Origin: Acinetobacter brisouisimilis
GTDB lineage: Bacteria > Pseudomonadota > Gammaproteobacteria > Pseudomonadales > Moraxellaceae
Length of the DNA stretch: 64,000 nucleotides
Reading direction: 5' to 3'
NCBI RefSeq assembly: GCF_000368265.1
Contig: NZ_KB851219.1
Coordinates: forward strand, 1,914,474 to 1,978,473
The first letter of the stretch is position 1; each line of letters opens with the position of its first letter. The notes under the pieces are model-generated. The model did no database searches. It saw only the letters and a list, made by a program, of their open reading frames with translations, and was not told the origin of the DNA. Shown here one piece after another: positions 22,863-31,768 of the stretch. The position numbers and the translations under genes were made by a program.

Positions 22863-23129
22863 ATGCAAAACCATTTCATCGTTGATGCAACAACAATAGA
22901 AAAAGAACTATTTGACCGTTACGGCCCACTAATAGCTGATGATGCTCTAAGAATTGCTTTAGGTTACAAAACCACAGATGCTTTTCGTCAAGCATTAACA
23001 CGTAAAACTGTTCCTATTCCTATTTTCACTTTCCCAAATCGTCGTGGAAAATATGCGTTAGTAAAAGATGTTGCTACATGGCTAGCAAACCAAAGAAACT
23101 CATCTTTAGATCCGAACCATAACCACTAA
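22863..23129 (+). CDS. Small HTH protein upstream of tnsA
   Basis: An 88-aa protein with a short helix-turn-helix-like core: EKELFDRYGPLIADDALRIALGYKTTDAFRQALTR followed by a wing-like VPIPIFTFPNRRGKYALVKDVATWLA. This layout resembles excisionase or PrtN-type DNA binders. It precedes tnsA on the same strand by 240 bp, with a hairpin between them. It may regulate the tns operon or act as an accessory end-binding factor. Confidence 0.6.
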   Translation: MQNHFIVDATTIEKELFDRYGPLIADDALRIALGYKTTDAFRQALTRKTVPIPIFTFPNRRGKYALVKDVATWLANQRNSSLDPNHNH

Positions 23130-23192
23130 GTTTTCATTTTTCAAAAAATTATTATGGAGTCATCATGAAAAACTAAACCAAAAATCAATAAA

Positions 23193-23217
23193 AAACGGAC
23201 CCCAAAAGGATCCGTTT
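23193..23217 (+). terminator. Hairpin between the 88-aa gene and tnsA
   Basis: Stem AAACGGA (23193-23199) with TCCGTTT (23211-23217), partly extended by CC/GG inside. The T-run is short, so termination may be incomplete. Confidence 0.5.
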
Positions 23218-23369
23218 GTGACTTTATATAGAAGCATATAAAGACCTGAGAATCATAGTATCTTCTCTATATCGTCACCAGTCAAGTAAGTGCTATTCAA
23301 TCGTAATAGTACAGATTAACTCATTCTCAAATATCTATTGAGAATAGGTTTACTTCTGGATAAACAGAT

Positions 23370-24074
23370 ATGTCTTATAAAAAAGTTTTTTCAAAAACTG
23401 ATATTCAAATAAATATCCTTGAACAAATCAGGATTGCCTTTGAATCAACAGCAAATGTAGCAGCTACACTTCACGGGCAACGTAAAATCTATCAAGGTGC
23501 TTTTGGTCGTCGAACTTCCCTTTTCCCTAGTCAAAAGTGTTGCGGTGCAATACCACTAGAAAGCCGTCTTGAACTGGCACATGCGATACATTTAGAACAA
23601 AATCCCAACATCATAAATTATCGCTCACAAGCATTAAAAATTTTACTTATCAATGAACAATATTGTTTTCCAGATTTTTTAGTTAAAACAATAAAAGGTA
23701 GTTATGAGGTTCATGAAGTCAAACCATCCATAGCATCATTATCAACAGATGATTTAAATCGCTTTGCAATACTATCTGATCTACTCCACTCGATTGATAT
23801 TACTTTTAAGCTAATAGATCACATAGACTTACCAAGTGAATCAGAAATTTCGCAGCTACTTTACTGGTATCAAAGAGGACATAGATTCAATTGGAACACC
23901 CTCGAAATCAATTACGCCTTACGTCACTTAAATTTCGAAGAATTTGATACCTCACAGCAAGTCTACAAAACACTTGAATCAATAGGTCTTAAACAAGAAC
24001 TAGCTGATTATTTATTTTTTCATAAAAAAATTAAGCTCCGCTCAGAAAATATGAATAGTCGAAAGGTCTATTAA
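23370..24074 (+). CDS. tnsA: TnsA-like transposon endonuclease
   Basis: Restriction-type endonuclease (234 aa) that cuts the 5' ends of the element and so allows cut-and-paste movement with TnsB. Catalytic-type residues can be read in order: Glu64/Glu68 (IPLESRLELAHAI), Asp102 in YCFPDFLV, and Glu116-Val-Lys118 in SYEVHEVKPS, the TnsA pattern. The C-terminal half would be the winged-helix domain that contacts TnsC. The stop is one base before the tnsB start, so the genes are translationally linked. Confidence 0.85.
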   Translation: MSYKKVFSKTDIQINILEQIRIAFESTANVAATLHGQRKIYQGAFGRRTSLFPSQKCCGAIPLESRLELAHAIHLEQNPNIINYRSQALKILLINEQYCFPDFLVKTIKGSYEVHEVKPSIASLSTDDLNRFAILSDLLHSIDITFKLIDHIDLPSESEISQLLYWYQRGHRFNWNTLEINYALRHLNFEEFDTSQQVYKTLESIGLKQELADYLFFHKKIKLRSENMNSRKVY

Positions 24075-24075
24075 T

Positions 24076-25956
24076 ATGGAAAACTCTCTTTTTATACCTC
24101 AATCTGGTTTTCGTTTTTATTTTAAAGCACATCCCGACTATATTTTTGAAATCGGATCTATAACCTATAATGCTATTCGATATGCTGCTATAGCTGGTGG
24201 AAAATCATTTTCAATAACACCCACCGAATTCGAAAGCCGCTATAAATTAGGTGAAATTTTATGTGTATTTGCACCTGAGAAACTCATAATCAACCCCAAA
24301 TATAGCTCAGAACTTCATCGCAAAGAGCGCTATGTTGTCAATGCATTACAACTATTGGAGCACCCTACAAGTATTAAGCTGCTTTCCGAATTAATCCCCC
24401 AGATAGCTTCCAACATTAATGACCTTAACCCACCTTCGTGCCGTACTGTGGCAAGATGGATCAATAAATATAGAAATTCTTCTCAGAATAAACTGTGCTT
24501 ACAAAATAAATATTCAGGTAATCGTAGTTTAAGATTCCCTCCTGAAATTTATCAAATTCTAAATCAAGCAATTAATGAAGTTTATTTAAAGCCTGAATAC
24601 AGAAGTGGTAAAGACGTACTTGCCTATATGCTTAGTCGATTCATGGAACAAGGCATCCCATTAGAACAGTTACCAACACTTCGTAGTATCCAGCGACATA
24701 TCAAAAAATTAGATCCTTATATTGAATTTAAAATGAAAAAAGGGTCCCGAATAGCGAAGAAAAAATTTCAAGCTGCTGGCAAAAGTATTGTTAGTCCTTT
24801 TGCTCTTTATATGGTCGAAATTGATACACACTATTTAGATCTAATCGTTATTGATCCGAAGACGAAACTTGCTTTAGGCCGACCATTTCTCGCATGTGCA
24901 ATTGATATCTACTCTAGAGCCATTGTCGGCACTTATATAAATATGTATCCCCCTAGTGCTGCAACTACATTAGAAGTCATCAAAGATATGATTACTCGGC
25001 CAAACCAAAAGTTACCAGGAGGAATCCCAAGTATCGTCATTCCAGATAATGGTGTGGAGTTTAAAAACAATGCTCTCGAACGAGTATGTGAACAGCTGAA
25101 AATTACTTTGACTCCTTCCCAAGTAGGCACACCTAATAACAAACCTCATATTGAACGTTTTTTTAGTACGCTCACACATGGGATTATACAAAAACTACCG
25201 GGAACAACTTTTTCCAATCCAACGAATAGAGGTGAATACAATTCAAGTAAAATTGCACAATTAACTTTAGAACAATTAAAACAATATATAGATACGTGGA
25301 TTCATGAGGTTTATCACCGATCTATCCATCACACGACAGGACGTTCACCTATCATTATGTGGCAAGATGCCATTGAAGATATACAACCTAGTTTTCTTAC
25401 AGATATAGATGCAAAAATTTTATGCCGTAGGCCTATTGAAAGAAGCATTAATCACGGTCAAGTACGTGTAGATGGTATTAGTTATTTTTCACATGCTCTA
25501 ACTACACTACAAGCTAAAGGCATAAAAAAAGTTACCGTGCTTATAGATGATTTAAATTTAAATGAAGTTTTTATCATTGATCCCAACAAGAAAGATGTAG
25601 TCATTCAAGCAGATTCAACCAATCAAGACTATACATTTGGATTAACACGAATAACCCATCTTGAAGTTCAAAAACTAAAAAAAATCCAATCTCGATCTGA
25701 CAAACAAAAAATTGGTCCGATGTCCGATTTATATTATCTGTATAAACTTATGCATGAGATTCAAACTAATCTTGTGAGACGAAAGCCAAGATTGAAACCA
25801 CTTACTCTTGAACTTCCGAAGCAGCTACAGAGGATCGAAGAACAACTATTCTCAAAAGACAAGGATATTGCTGAACAACCTGCTTCCACAATAAATGTAC
25901 CTACACCAATTAATCAATTTGGTTCATTGGAGGTATTTAAACATGGAAAAATTTGA
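24076..25956 (+). CDS. tnsB: TnsB/TniA-family DDE transposase
   Basis: Transposase (626 aa) of the Mu/Tn7/Tn5053 superfamily that binds the end repeats and joins 3' ends to target DNA. After N-terminal DNA-binding domains comes the integrase core with the triad Asp250 (MVEIDTHYLD), Asp324 (IVIPDNGVEF) and Glu360 (PHIERFF), a D-D-35-E spacing. A beta-barrel domain and a charged C-terminal tail follow, the latter the likely TnsC contact. The 3' end overlaps tnsC by 14 bp. Confidence 0.92.
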   Translation: MENSLFIPQSGFRFYFKAHPDYIFEIGSITYNAIRYAAIAGGKSFSITPTEFESRYKLGEILCVFAPEKLIINPKYSSELHRKERYVVNALQLLEHPTSIKLLSELIPQIASNINDLNPPSCRTVARWINKYRNSSQNKLCLQNKYSGNRSLRFPPEIYQILNQAINEVYLKPEYRSGKDVLAYMLSRFMEQGIPLEQLPTLRSIQRHIKKLDPYIEFKMKKGSRIAKKKFQAAGKSIVSPFALYMVEIDTHYLDLIVIDPKTKLALGRPFLACAIDIYSRAIVGTYINMYPPSAATTLEVIKDMITRPNQKLPGGIPSIVIPDNGVEFKNNALERVCEQLKITLTPSQVGTPNNKPHIERFFSTLTHGIIQKLPGTTFSNPTNRGEYNSSKIAQLTLEQLKQYIDTWIHEVYHRSIHHTTGRSPIIMWQDAIEDIQPSFLTDIDAKILCRRPIERSINHGQVRVDGISYFSHALTTLQAKGIKKVTVLIDDLNLNEVFIIDPNKKDVVIQADSTNQDYTFGLTRITHLEVQKLKKIQSRSDKQKIGPMSDLYYLYKLMHEIQTNLVRRKPRLKPLTLELPKQLQRIEEQLFSKDKDIAEQPASTINVPTPINQFGSLEVFKHGKI

Positions 25957-26884
25957 GAATCGTTTTGAACAAATTCGATCGATTAACAATATTGTTATCA
26001 CTTCCAATGAATTCATGGTCGCTTTCACAGGCATACAAGATTGCGTAAAAAGAAGTATTTCATTTAGCGAACCAGTTGGATGTATGCTTCTTGCTGAAGG
26101 AGGACTTGGAAAAACAACCCTCTGTAAAACAATCTTGAGTCTTATGCCTCGTACAGAAAAAATTGAGAAGGATCATAAGAAAAATATCATCCCTGTATGT
26201 TATGTAGAAGTGCCATCGCCTGCCACAGTTAAAGCCTTAGCAATAACGATACTCAAAGAGCTCGGTGATCCAACTTATGAGAATGGATATGGTACTACTG
26301 AATACCTAACTAGCAGACTGATTTATTTACTCGCACAATGCGAAACCAAGCTTATATTCTTAGATGAATTCCACCATTTATTTGAGCGTAAACCGACATC
26401 TACAAGAATGAATCGAACTACTGGAAATTGGCTTAAAACTCTAGTAAACCGAACTGGAATTAGTTTTTGTTTAGTTGGCTTACCTGAGTTTGTCCCACTA
26501 CTTCAAGTTGATAGCCAAATTGCTCGTAGATTCCCATTCATTTACCACCTTAATCCATTAACTGTTGATCCTTCAAATGGCGGGAGCATGTTTGCATTTC
26601 TTGCTGAAGTTGCAAGAACACTCAATAAGCAAAATATCACTTTCTCACCACCTCTAAATAGCCAGCTCGTAGGCATGCAAATTCAACTAGCAACAAAAGG
26701 CTATCACTCATACGTAATGAGCCTGATTAGAGAAAGTATCGCACATGCTCTACATGATAATAGGCAAGTAATAACTCCCCTTGATTTCAGTTATGCATGG
26801 AAATTAGGCATCACGCTCTACATTAGCAAACAAAATAAAAATCCATTTGAAATGAACATTTCACAAATCATCTCATTAATTTAA
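25943..26884 (+). CDS. tnsC: TnsC/TniB-family AAA+ transposition regulator
   Basis: ATPase (313 aa) that links the target selector TniQ to the transposase and gives target immunity in related systems. Walker A is GGLGKTT (residues 53-59) and Walker B TKLIFLDEFHH (Asp141, Glu142), with an arginine-rich QIARRFPF sensor region. The start at 25943 has GGAGGT eight bases upstream, inside tnsB; a longer frame from 25895 lacks such a site. It overlaps tnsB and is 11 bp from tniQ, so tnsABC-tniQ form one operon. Confidence 0.9.
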   Translation: MEKFENRFEQIRSINNIVITSNEFMVAFTGIQDCVKRSISFSEPVGCMLLAEGGLGKTTLCKTILSLMPRTEKIEKDHKKNIIPVCYVEVPSPATVKALAITILKELGDPTYENGYGTTEYLTSRLIYLLAQCETKLIFLDEFHHLFERKPTSTRMNRTTGNWLKTLVNRTGISFCLVGLPEFVPLLQVDSQIARRFPFIYHLNPLTVDPSNGGSMFAFLAEVARTLNKQNITFSPPLNSQLVGMQIQLATKGYHSYVMSLIRESIAHALHDNRQVITPLDFSYAWKLGITLYISKQNKNPFEMNISQIISLI

Positions 26885-26895
26885 TAGTCAGAATT

Positions 26896-28848
26896 ATGCG
26901 AAATCCTCTTTTAATACAAGCAATACCTCATGAAGATGAGTCACCAATGAGTTTCTTGTTAAGAACAGCAGAACTCAATGCACATAGTTCAATTTTTAAT
27001 TTAATAGGCAAAGAAAAGTATAAATCTATCATTCGTCAGTCTTTGAATTATCATATTTCTGATATGAAACGCTTCACTCAAGTCTTAGAAGCATTAAATC
27101 TTGATAGTTCTTATAAATTTCTAGCTTTTAAAAGATCAAGGCCAACCAATAGATCTCCTATAATGATTGGAACAATTGAAGTCCCCCATGAATTATTAGA
27201 ATTAGAAGGTTTACGCTACTGTCCCACTTGTCTTTCTGAAAAAGCATATCTTAGAAAAATATGGACATTAAAGCCTATACATGCATGTCCAATACATTCT
27301 TGTTTGTTAATTTATTCTTGTCCTCAATGTAAGAATTTTCTTCTCCCCAAAACAGGAGTTCTAAACTGTTCTCGCTGCGGTTTTAAATTAGATAAAGGAC
27401 CTGTACAGAAAGTAAAATCAATGGAAAGTGTCTATTGGTTTCTTGACATATTAACTCATAGTTCAAATAAAGTTTTTTCAGATTTTGCATCATGCTGGAA
27501 AGCATTCAATTCTTTCTTAAAAGATGATAATTCCAATACAAATGAAAATATTTTTTTTAAAGTATATGAATATTTTTCTGACCCAGAGACTTCTGCCATA
27601 AAATTAAGTGAAAATATTAACAATAGAAGTGAGAATTCTCATCCACGTATTCTATTGCTACCATTTCTAAAACATAAAAAACTTTTCAACAAGCATATTA
27701 AAATCACCGAAAAGAATTTTTCAGAATATAGAATTAGTGAAAATAGTATTTCCAGAAATCTTAGAAATTATGAAATACAACTGATCTTAAATATTTCTCG
27801 ATTTGAGCTTGAGAAATTGATAGAAAATGACTTTTTGAACCTTGGACAGAAAGAACTGTACAAAGGAGATATTGCTAGCAGAGACATAGAACACTTCTTA
27901 ATTGATACATATTCTCAACCTAAATCTGCACTTCTCACTAGCATCGAAGCACCCGTAGACAATGATAGTGTGCAATTAAAGGATGTTGCTAAGTTGTTAG
28001 ATATCAATTATGACATTGCTAGAAAACTAGCAAAAGCTGGATGGTTCAAATTAGAGAATACAAATGAAATACCACAGGCTTTCAAAAAATATTCAAAAGA
28101 AAAGGTGAATAAATTCAAAGAAAATTACATACTCGTTAGTCCACTAGCAACACAGCTAAAGGCATCTCCAACTAATCTAGTGGAAAAATTAGGGGCTTTA
28201 GGTATTACTCCTACTAATGGTCCACATATAGATTCAACTGCAATAAATATTTTTTTAAAGACTGATGTCCAAGATATAAAGCCAGATGACTTAATTATGA
28301 TTAAAGGTTATCCGACTCGTTCTGGAAGGCAAAAAAATACCTTAAATGAAATATCGCATAGTAAGGATTATTACTCTTTAAAAAATGCTACCGCACTCTT
28401 AGAAATCAGCCCCAATAAGGTTGCTGTACTTGTTCAAAAAGGAATTCTTAGGAAAAATGAGAACAACCCTTTATCTGTTCAAATTGAAGCTAGCTCTCTA
28501 TTAAGTCTGAAGAACAAACTCAATAGCGAAAATTATATTTCCAATGTAGATGCAGCAAAGCAATTAAATTGTCCCATGAACTGGATGAAAAAATATTGGT
28601 GCAATACAGGCTTCTTCAACATTGAAGATCTAACTTACTGGAAACTTATCAATAAGAATGAGTTAGCTGAAGTTTTAAAGCTAAAAGAAGAATACATTAC
28701 TGGTGCTGAGGCAAGCTCTCTCTTAGGAATGCGTCATTCTCATATCACTAACCTACAGAATCAAGAACTTATAAAGCCTTACTATTTTGGTAAAACAGAT
28801 AAAAAAGTAAGGCTTTTTAAAAGATCTGATATATTAAAATTGATATGA
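26896..28848 (+). CDS. tniQ: Long TniQ/TnsD-like target selector with HTH-repeat tail
   Basis: Target-selection protein of 650 aa, longer than TnsD of Tn7 (508 aa). The TniQ start is AIPHEDESPMSFLLRTAE. A zinc-binding part follows (Cys109xxCys112, Cys131 with nearby His, Cys142xxCys145, Cys158xxCys161). From about residue 295 the chain holds repeated units of the excisionase/MerR type, each an A..L....N.V..L...G pattern: about 359-383, 412-437, 491-519, 547-574 and 600-627, plus a weaker one at 295-325. The last ends FKRSDILKLI. Such an array could read a long DNA site. Together with placement beside nrdB this suggests a site-specific selector. Confidence 0.85.
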   Translation: MRNPLLIQAIPHEDESPMSFLLRTAELNAHSSIFNLIGKEKYKSIIRQSLNYHISDMKRFTQVLEALNLDSSYKFLAFKRSRPTNRSPIMIGTIEVPHELLELEGLRYCPTCLSEKAYLRKIWTLKPIHACPIHSCLLIYSCPQCKNFLLPKTGVLNCSRCGFKLDKGPVQKVKSMESVYWFLDILTHSSNKVFSDFASCWKAFNSFLKDDNSNTNENIFFKVYEYFSDPETSAIKLSENINNRSENSHPRILLLPFLKHKKLFNKHIKITEKNFSEYRISENSISRNLRNYEIQLILNISRFELEKLIENDFLNLGQKELYKGDIASRDIEHFLIDTYSQPKSALLTSIEAPVDNDSVQLKDVAKLLDINYDIARKLAKAGWFKLENTNEIPQAFKKYSKEKVNKFKENYILVSPLATQLKASPTNLVEKLGALGITPTNGPHIDSTAINIFLKTDVQDIKPDDLIMIKGYPTRSGRQKNTLNEISHSKDYYSLKNATALLEISPNKVAVLVQKGILRKNENNPLSVQIEASSLLSLKNKLNSENYISNVDAAKQLNCPMNWMKKYWCNTGFFNIEDLTYWKLINKNELAEVLKLKEEYITGAEASSLLGMRHSHITNLQNQELIKPYYFGKTDKKVRLFKRSDILKLI

Positions 28849-28899
28849 AAAACATGTGTATCTTAAAAATTTTTATCTAAATTAAACATCGAGATTATT

Positions 28900-29646
28900 T
28901 TGAAATCTGGCGCTACATTTGAAAGTTATATCCATTACGTTTACAACACATTATTAAATTTAAAAGGAGAAAAAGTTCAAGTTTCACAAAATACAACTTT
29001 TCGTCTTTCTTCTGGAGAATCATATGAAATTGATATCTATTATGAGTTTATTAAAGTTGGAGTAAGACATAGAGTTGCTATTGAGTGCAAAGATTGGAAA
29101 AAACCAATCAGTCAAGGTCAAATTTTAGAATTTCACCAAAAAATTAAAAATATTGGGGAAAATATTGTAGGGGTAATTATCTCTAATTCTGGGCTCCAAT
29201 CTGGGGCAAAACTAGTTGCAGAAAGACATGGCATTCTCATATTAAATGGAGAAGATATTCCAACAATTCCTCAACTATTAGCTAGTAACATACAAACTAA
29301 GTTAATTCCTGAACCAAATTGTACAGGTGAACCTTTCTGGTTTATTGGCGAACTTTCCAATAATTCTACTATGGGCACTGGCACGTATAATGCTTTTCCC
29401 CAAAACTCTCCAGCAGATATTCCTTTATTTTTTTCTAAAAAACATGCTGAACTCTATCATAACCAATTACCAGACAAAGAGAGATATGCCGTATTTGGTA
29501 TGCCTCAATATAAGCTAAAGGGATTACTCGCTTTTGCTGTCCCACAAGAAGTTAAATTTGGATTAATACGTAAAGTTTATGATAGCGGAGAAGTTTCTAT
29601 AAATATTATTTCCGCTAATGAACTCAAAAATGAATATCTACTTTAA
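28900..29646 (+). CDS. Mrr-like PD-(D/E)XK nuclease, cargo
   Basis: A 248-aa protein read from a TTG start at 28900. The first half is an Mrr/restriction-endonuclease-like domain: Glu8 (GATFESYI), Asp45 (SYEIDIYYEF), Glu62-Cys-Lys64 (VAIECKDWKKPI) and Gln73, then VVGVIIS-type strands (IVGVIISNSGLQSGA). The second half is an unrecognised domain. It lies 51 bp after tniQ and 24 bp before the DUF4365-TPR gene, on the same strand. Probable defence nuclease; methyl-dependent cutting, known for Mrr, is not shown here. Confidence 0.75.
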   Translation: MKSGATFESYIHYVYNTLLNLKGEKVQVSQNTTFRLSSGESYEIDIYYEFIKVGVRHRVAIECKDWKKPISQGQILEFHQKIKNIGENIVGVIISNSGLQSGAKLVAERHGILILNGEDIPTIPQLLASNIQTKLIPEPNCTGEPFWFIGELSNNSTMGTGTYNAFPQNSPADIPLFFSKKHAELYHNQLPDKERYAVFGMPQYKLKGLLAFAVPQEVKFGLIRKVYDSGEVSINIISANELKNEYLL

Positions 29647-29670
29647 ACCAATAATCCAATAGGTCGTGAA

Positions 29671-31617
29671 ATGAAATATTTAGATGACTTACCTAAAAGG
29701 CATTCAAATCATATTATAGAGAGCAAAGCTGTAGCTGCTTTTGAAAAATGTATAGATGAATCTGAATGTTTCATGATCCAACAAAAGGATACGCAGGATT
29801 ATGGTACAGACTGTCAATTAGAAGTAGTTAATGATGGAAATGCTACAAACGTTAGAATCCATGTTCAGCTAAAGGGCACTAAAAAAGCTTTGAATAAAGA
29901 TGGCTCTATCAGCATAGATATAAGCAGAACTAATCTGAACTATCTAATCTCTCAACGATATTCATTTTTTGTTTGCTATCACATTCCAACAAATACCCTG
30001 AAATTTTGTTATGCAGATACTGTACTACGCCAATATGAACATTCTCAACAACAATGGACGACCCAACAAACTATTACTGTAAATTTCACTGACTCACTTA
30101 CTGTTCAAAGGTTAGAATCCCTAGCAAAACTTGCAAAAGCTAATTCTAATGCACTAAGAAATAATAGAATTAAACAAATTACTACGTCTCCTATTGAGAT
30201 GGTTAGTACAATAAAAACAATACCTTTTGATCTGCACATTCCTGAAGATCAAGAACTTGCAATATCTTTACTTTCAACCCTTTATGACAGTGGTGAAGAT
30301 AAAATAATAAGTGATGCTTTTGATAGATTTCTAGCACTTTTTCCATCAGAGCATAATGCACTTGTATTTTGCTATATGGCTGAAATTAATATTGGTATGG
30401 CACAGAAAAAAACTAATATTGATAGAATTCAAAAAGGAATTACCTATCTAGAATCCAAGTTAGAAACTAGACAATTCAGTACTGGAAGTCTTTTATACTC
30501 AATTGGAAATGGATACTCTGTACTAGATATTAATGAAAATGCAATCATTGCATATAAGAAAGCTATAGATGACTTGAGTCATAATGATAACCAGCTACTA
30601 GCTATGTGTTATAAAAATCTAGGTTCAAGTTATAACAATATTGGAAATCAAGCTGAAGCTATTATTTGTTATAAAAAATCCATTACTTTCAATAACCACC
30701 TTCCAGAAGCTAATTTTGCTTTAGGCAATTTCTATTTGAAGAATGGTCAATACAAGGAAGCTTTAAAACACTTTGATGAAATAGTTTTTGATGAACCAAC
30801 AACTGAGAAACAATTCTCAGTTTTAGGCTGGAGAGTTAATGCTCTTTTTAATCTAAAAGAAGGTCGTTCAGCATTTCGAGAGATCAATACATTACTTAGT
30901 AACACAGCCAGTAGCGGGGAATGGATATGGTCATGGTGCGCTCAACAAGTTGCATTATTTGGGCGTAATGATATTGACAATGCCAAACGAAGTATCTCAT
31001 TTTGGGATAGATATCTAAAAAAATATCCTAATTGCCCATATGGAGTTAGAGAATGGTTATTGAATCAATTTTATTTACGCTCAGAATCCGTAAATATCGG
31101 ATTCACTTATTCTGCGTTTAAGTCTCATTTTGAATCTATAATTCAATATATTCAAACCGAAGATGCTGCATTTCTTTGGGATAGACTTGGTCATTGGGCA
31201 CAGGACAATAGCAATTGGAATGAAGCAGAGTACTGTTTTAGAAAGGCTTATGATCTAGAAAAAGGTGAATTCGGGTATTGCTTAGGTACAGCATTACTAT
31301 TTCTCAATCGTCCGGAAGAAAGTCTTCCATTCTTACTAGAACAAGCTTTAAATATCCAACCTGATGACTTGAGTTGGTTTCAATTAGCGTCAACTTATGA
31401 AAAGTTAGGCAAAACAAAAGAATCAATTAATGCTTATAAAAAAGTAATCTCCTTAAATCCAGAGTATGCATTAGCTTGGTTTAATATGGGAGGCATACAT
31501 TGGAATAATGGCGATTATAAAAATGCAAGACGAGTATGGAGAAAAGCTGTTAAGAAATTTCCTAGCCATGAGTTATCATCCCACCTCTATAAAAATATAC
31601 CATACGCATTAGATTAA
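29671..31617 (+). CDS. DUF4365-TPR fusion protein, cargo
   Basis: A 648-aa protein. Residues about 10-150 form a DUF4365 domain with nuclease-type residues Glu17, Asp43/Asp47 (TQDYGTDCQLEVV) and Gln66-Leu-Lys68 (VQLKGT). From about residue 250 to the end are tetratricopeptide-like repeats, e.g. AIIAYKKAIDDLS, AIICYKKSITFNNHLPEANFALGNFY and SINAYKKVISLNPEYALAWFNMGGIHW. DUF4365 nuclease-TPR proteins occur in defence islands. It forms a two-gene unit with the Mrr-like gene and is the last gene before the right end. Confidence 0.8.
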   Translation: MKYLDDLPKRHSNHIIESKAVAAFEKCIDESECFMIQQKDTQDYGTDCQLEVVNDGNATNVRIHVQLKGTKKALNKDGSISIDISRTNLNYLISQRYSFFVCYHIPTNTLKFCYADTVLRQYEHSQQQWTTQQTITVNFTDSLTVQRLESLAKLAKANSNALRNNRIKQITTSPIEMVSTIKTIPFDLHIPEDQELAISLLSTLYDSGEDKIISDAFDRFLALFPSEHNALVFCYMAEINIGMAQKKTNIDRIQKGITYLESKLETRQFSTGSLLYSIGNGYSVLDINENAIIAYKKAIDDLSHNDNQLLAMCYKNLGSSYNNIGNQAEAIICYKKSITFNNHLPEANFALGNFYLKNGQYKEALKHFDEIVFDEPTTEKQFSVLGWRVNALFNLKEGRSAFREINTLLSNTASSGEWIWSWCAQQVALFGRNDIDNAKRSISFWDRYLKKYPNCPYGVREWLLNQFYLRSESVNIGFTYSAFKSHFESIIQYIQTEDAAFLWDRLGHWAQDNSNWNEAEYCFRKAYDLEKGEFGYCLGTALLFLNRPEESLPFLLEQALNIQPDDLSWFQLASTYEKLGKTKESINAYKKVISLNPEYALAWFNMGGIHWNNGDYKNARRVWRKAVKKFPSHELSSHLYKNIPYALD

Positions 31618-31626
31618 AAATTGCCA

Positions 31627-31762
31627 AAATGACATCAGTTGTGTCGCTTTAGCTTCAAAATGTCATTGGTTGTGTCGCTGATCAATGTCATTGTGCGTCG
31701 CAACCACACTCAAGTCTTTGAAGTTAATAAACTCGAAATGACAAACAATGTGTCGCATGACG
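31627..31762 (-). repeat. Right transposon end with four TnsB-type sites
   Basis: Sites in the orientation opposite to the left end: 31627-31647, 31658-31678, a shortened copy at 31684-31701 and the outermost at 31736-31756, then ATGACG to the terminus. The core is AAATGACA...TGTGTCGC. Spacing is looser than at the left, an asymmetry also seen in Tn7 ends. Confidence 0.82.
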
Positions 31763-31767
31763 AAAAC
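31763..31767 (+). repeat. Right target-site duplication AAAAC
   Basis: Direct copy of 17029-17033, placed exactly where the inverted repeat between the two ends stops matching. Confidence 0.8.
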
Positions 31768-31768
31768 G

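Larger units (their letters stand above)
17034..31762 (+). mobile_element. Tn7-like transposon (TnsA-TnsB-TnsC-TniQ) inserted after nrdB
   Basis: A 14,729-bp element flanked by the direct repeat AAAAC and by inverted termini: the left starts CGTCACGCGACACAT and the right, read inwards, starts CGTCATGCGACACAT. Arrays of about 21-bp putative TnsB sites sit inside both ends. The core genes at 23.4-28.8 kb encode a TnsA-like endonuclease, a DDE transposase, an AAA+ regulator and a large TniQ target selector. Cargo lies on both sides of the core and includes three nuclease-type genes. The DNA is clearly more AT-rich than the flanks. Having TnsA predicts cut-and-paste movement. The termini are not the usual TGT...ACA, so exact ends rest on the duplication and the point where the inverted repeat stops matching. 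Confidence 0.88.

Noticed and set aside
23370..28848. A CRISPR-associated transposon (CAST)
   Set aside because: No Cas genes, no CRISPR array and no guide-like repeat in the element; TniQ is long and TnsD-like, which fits protein-guided targeting.
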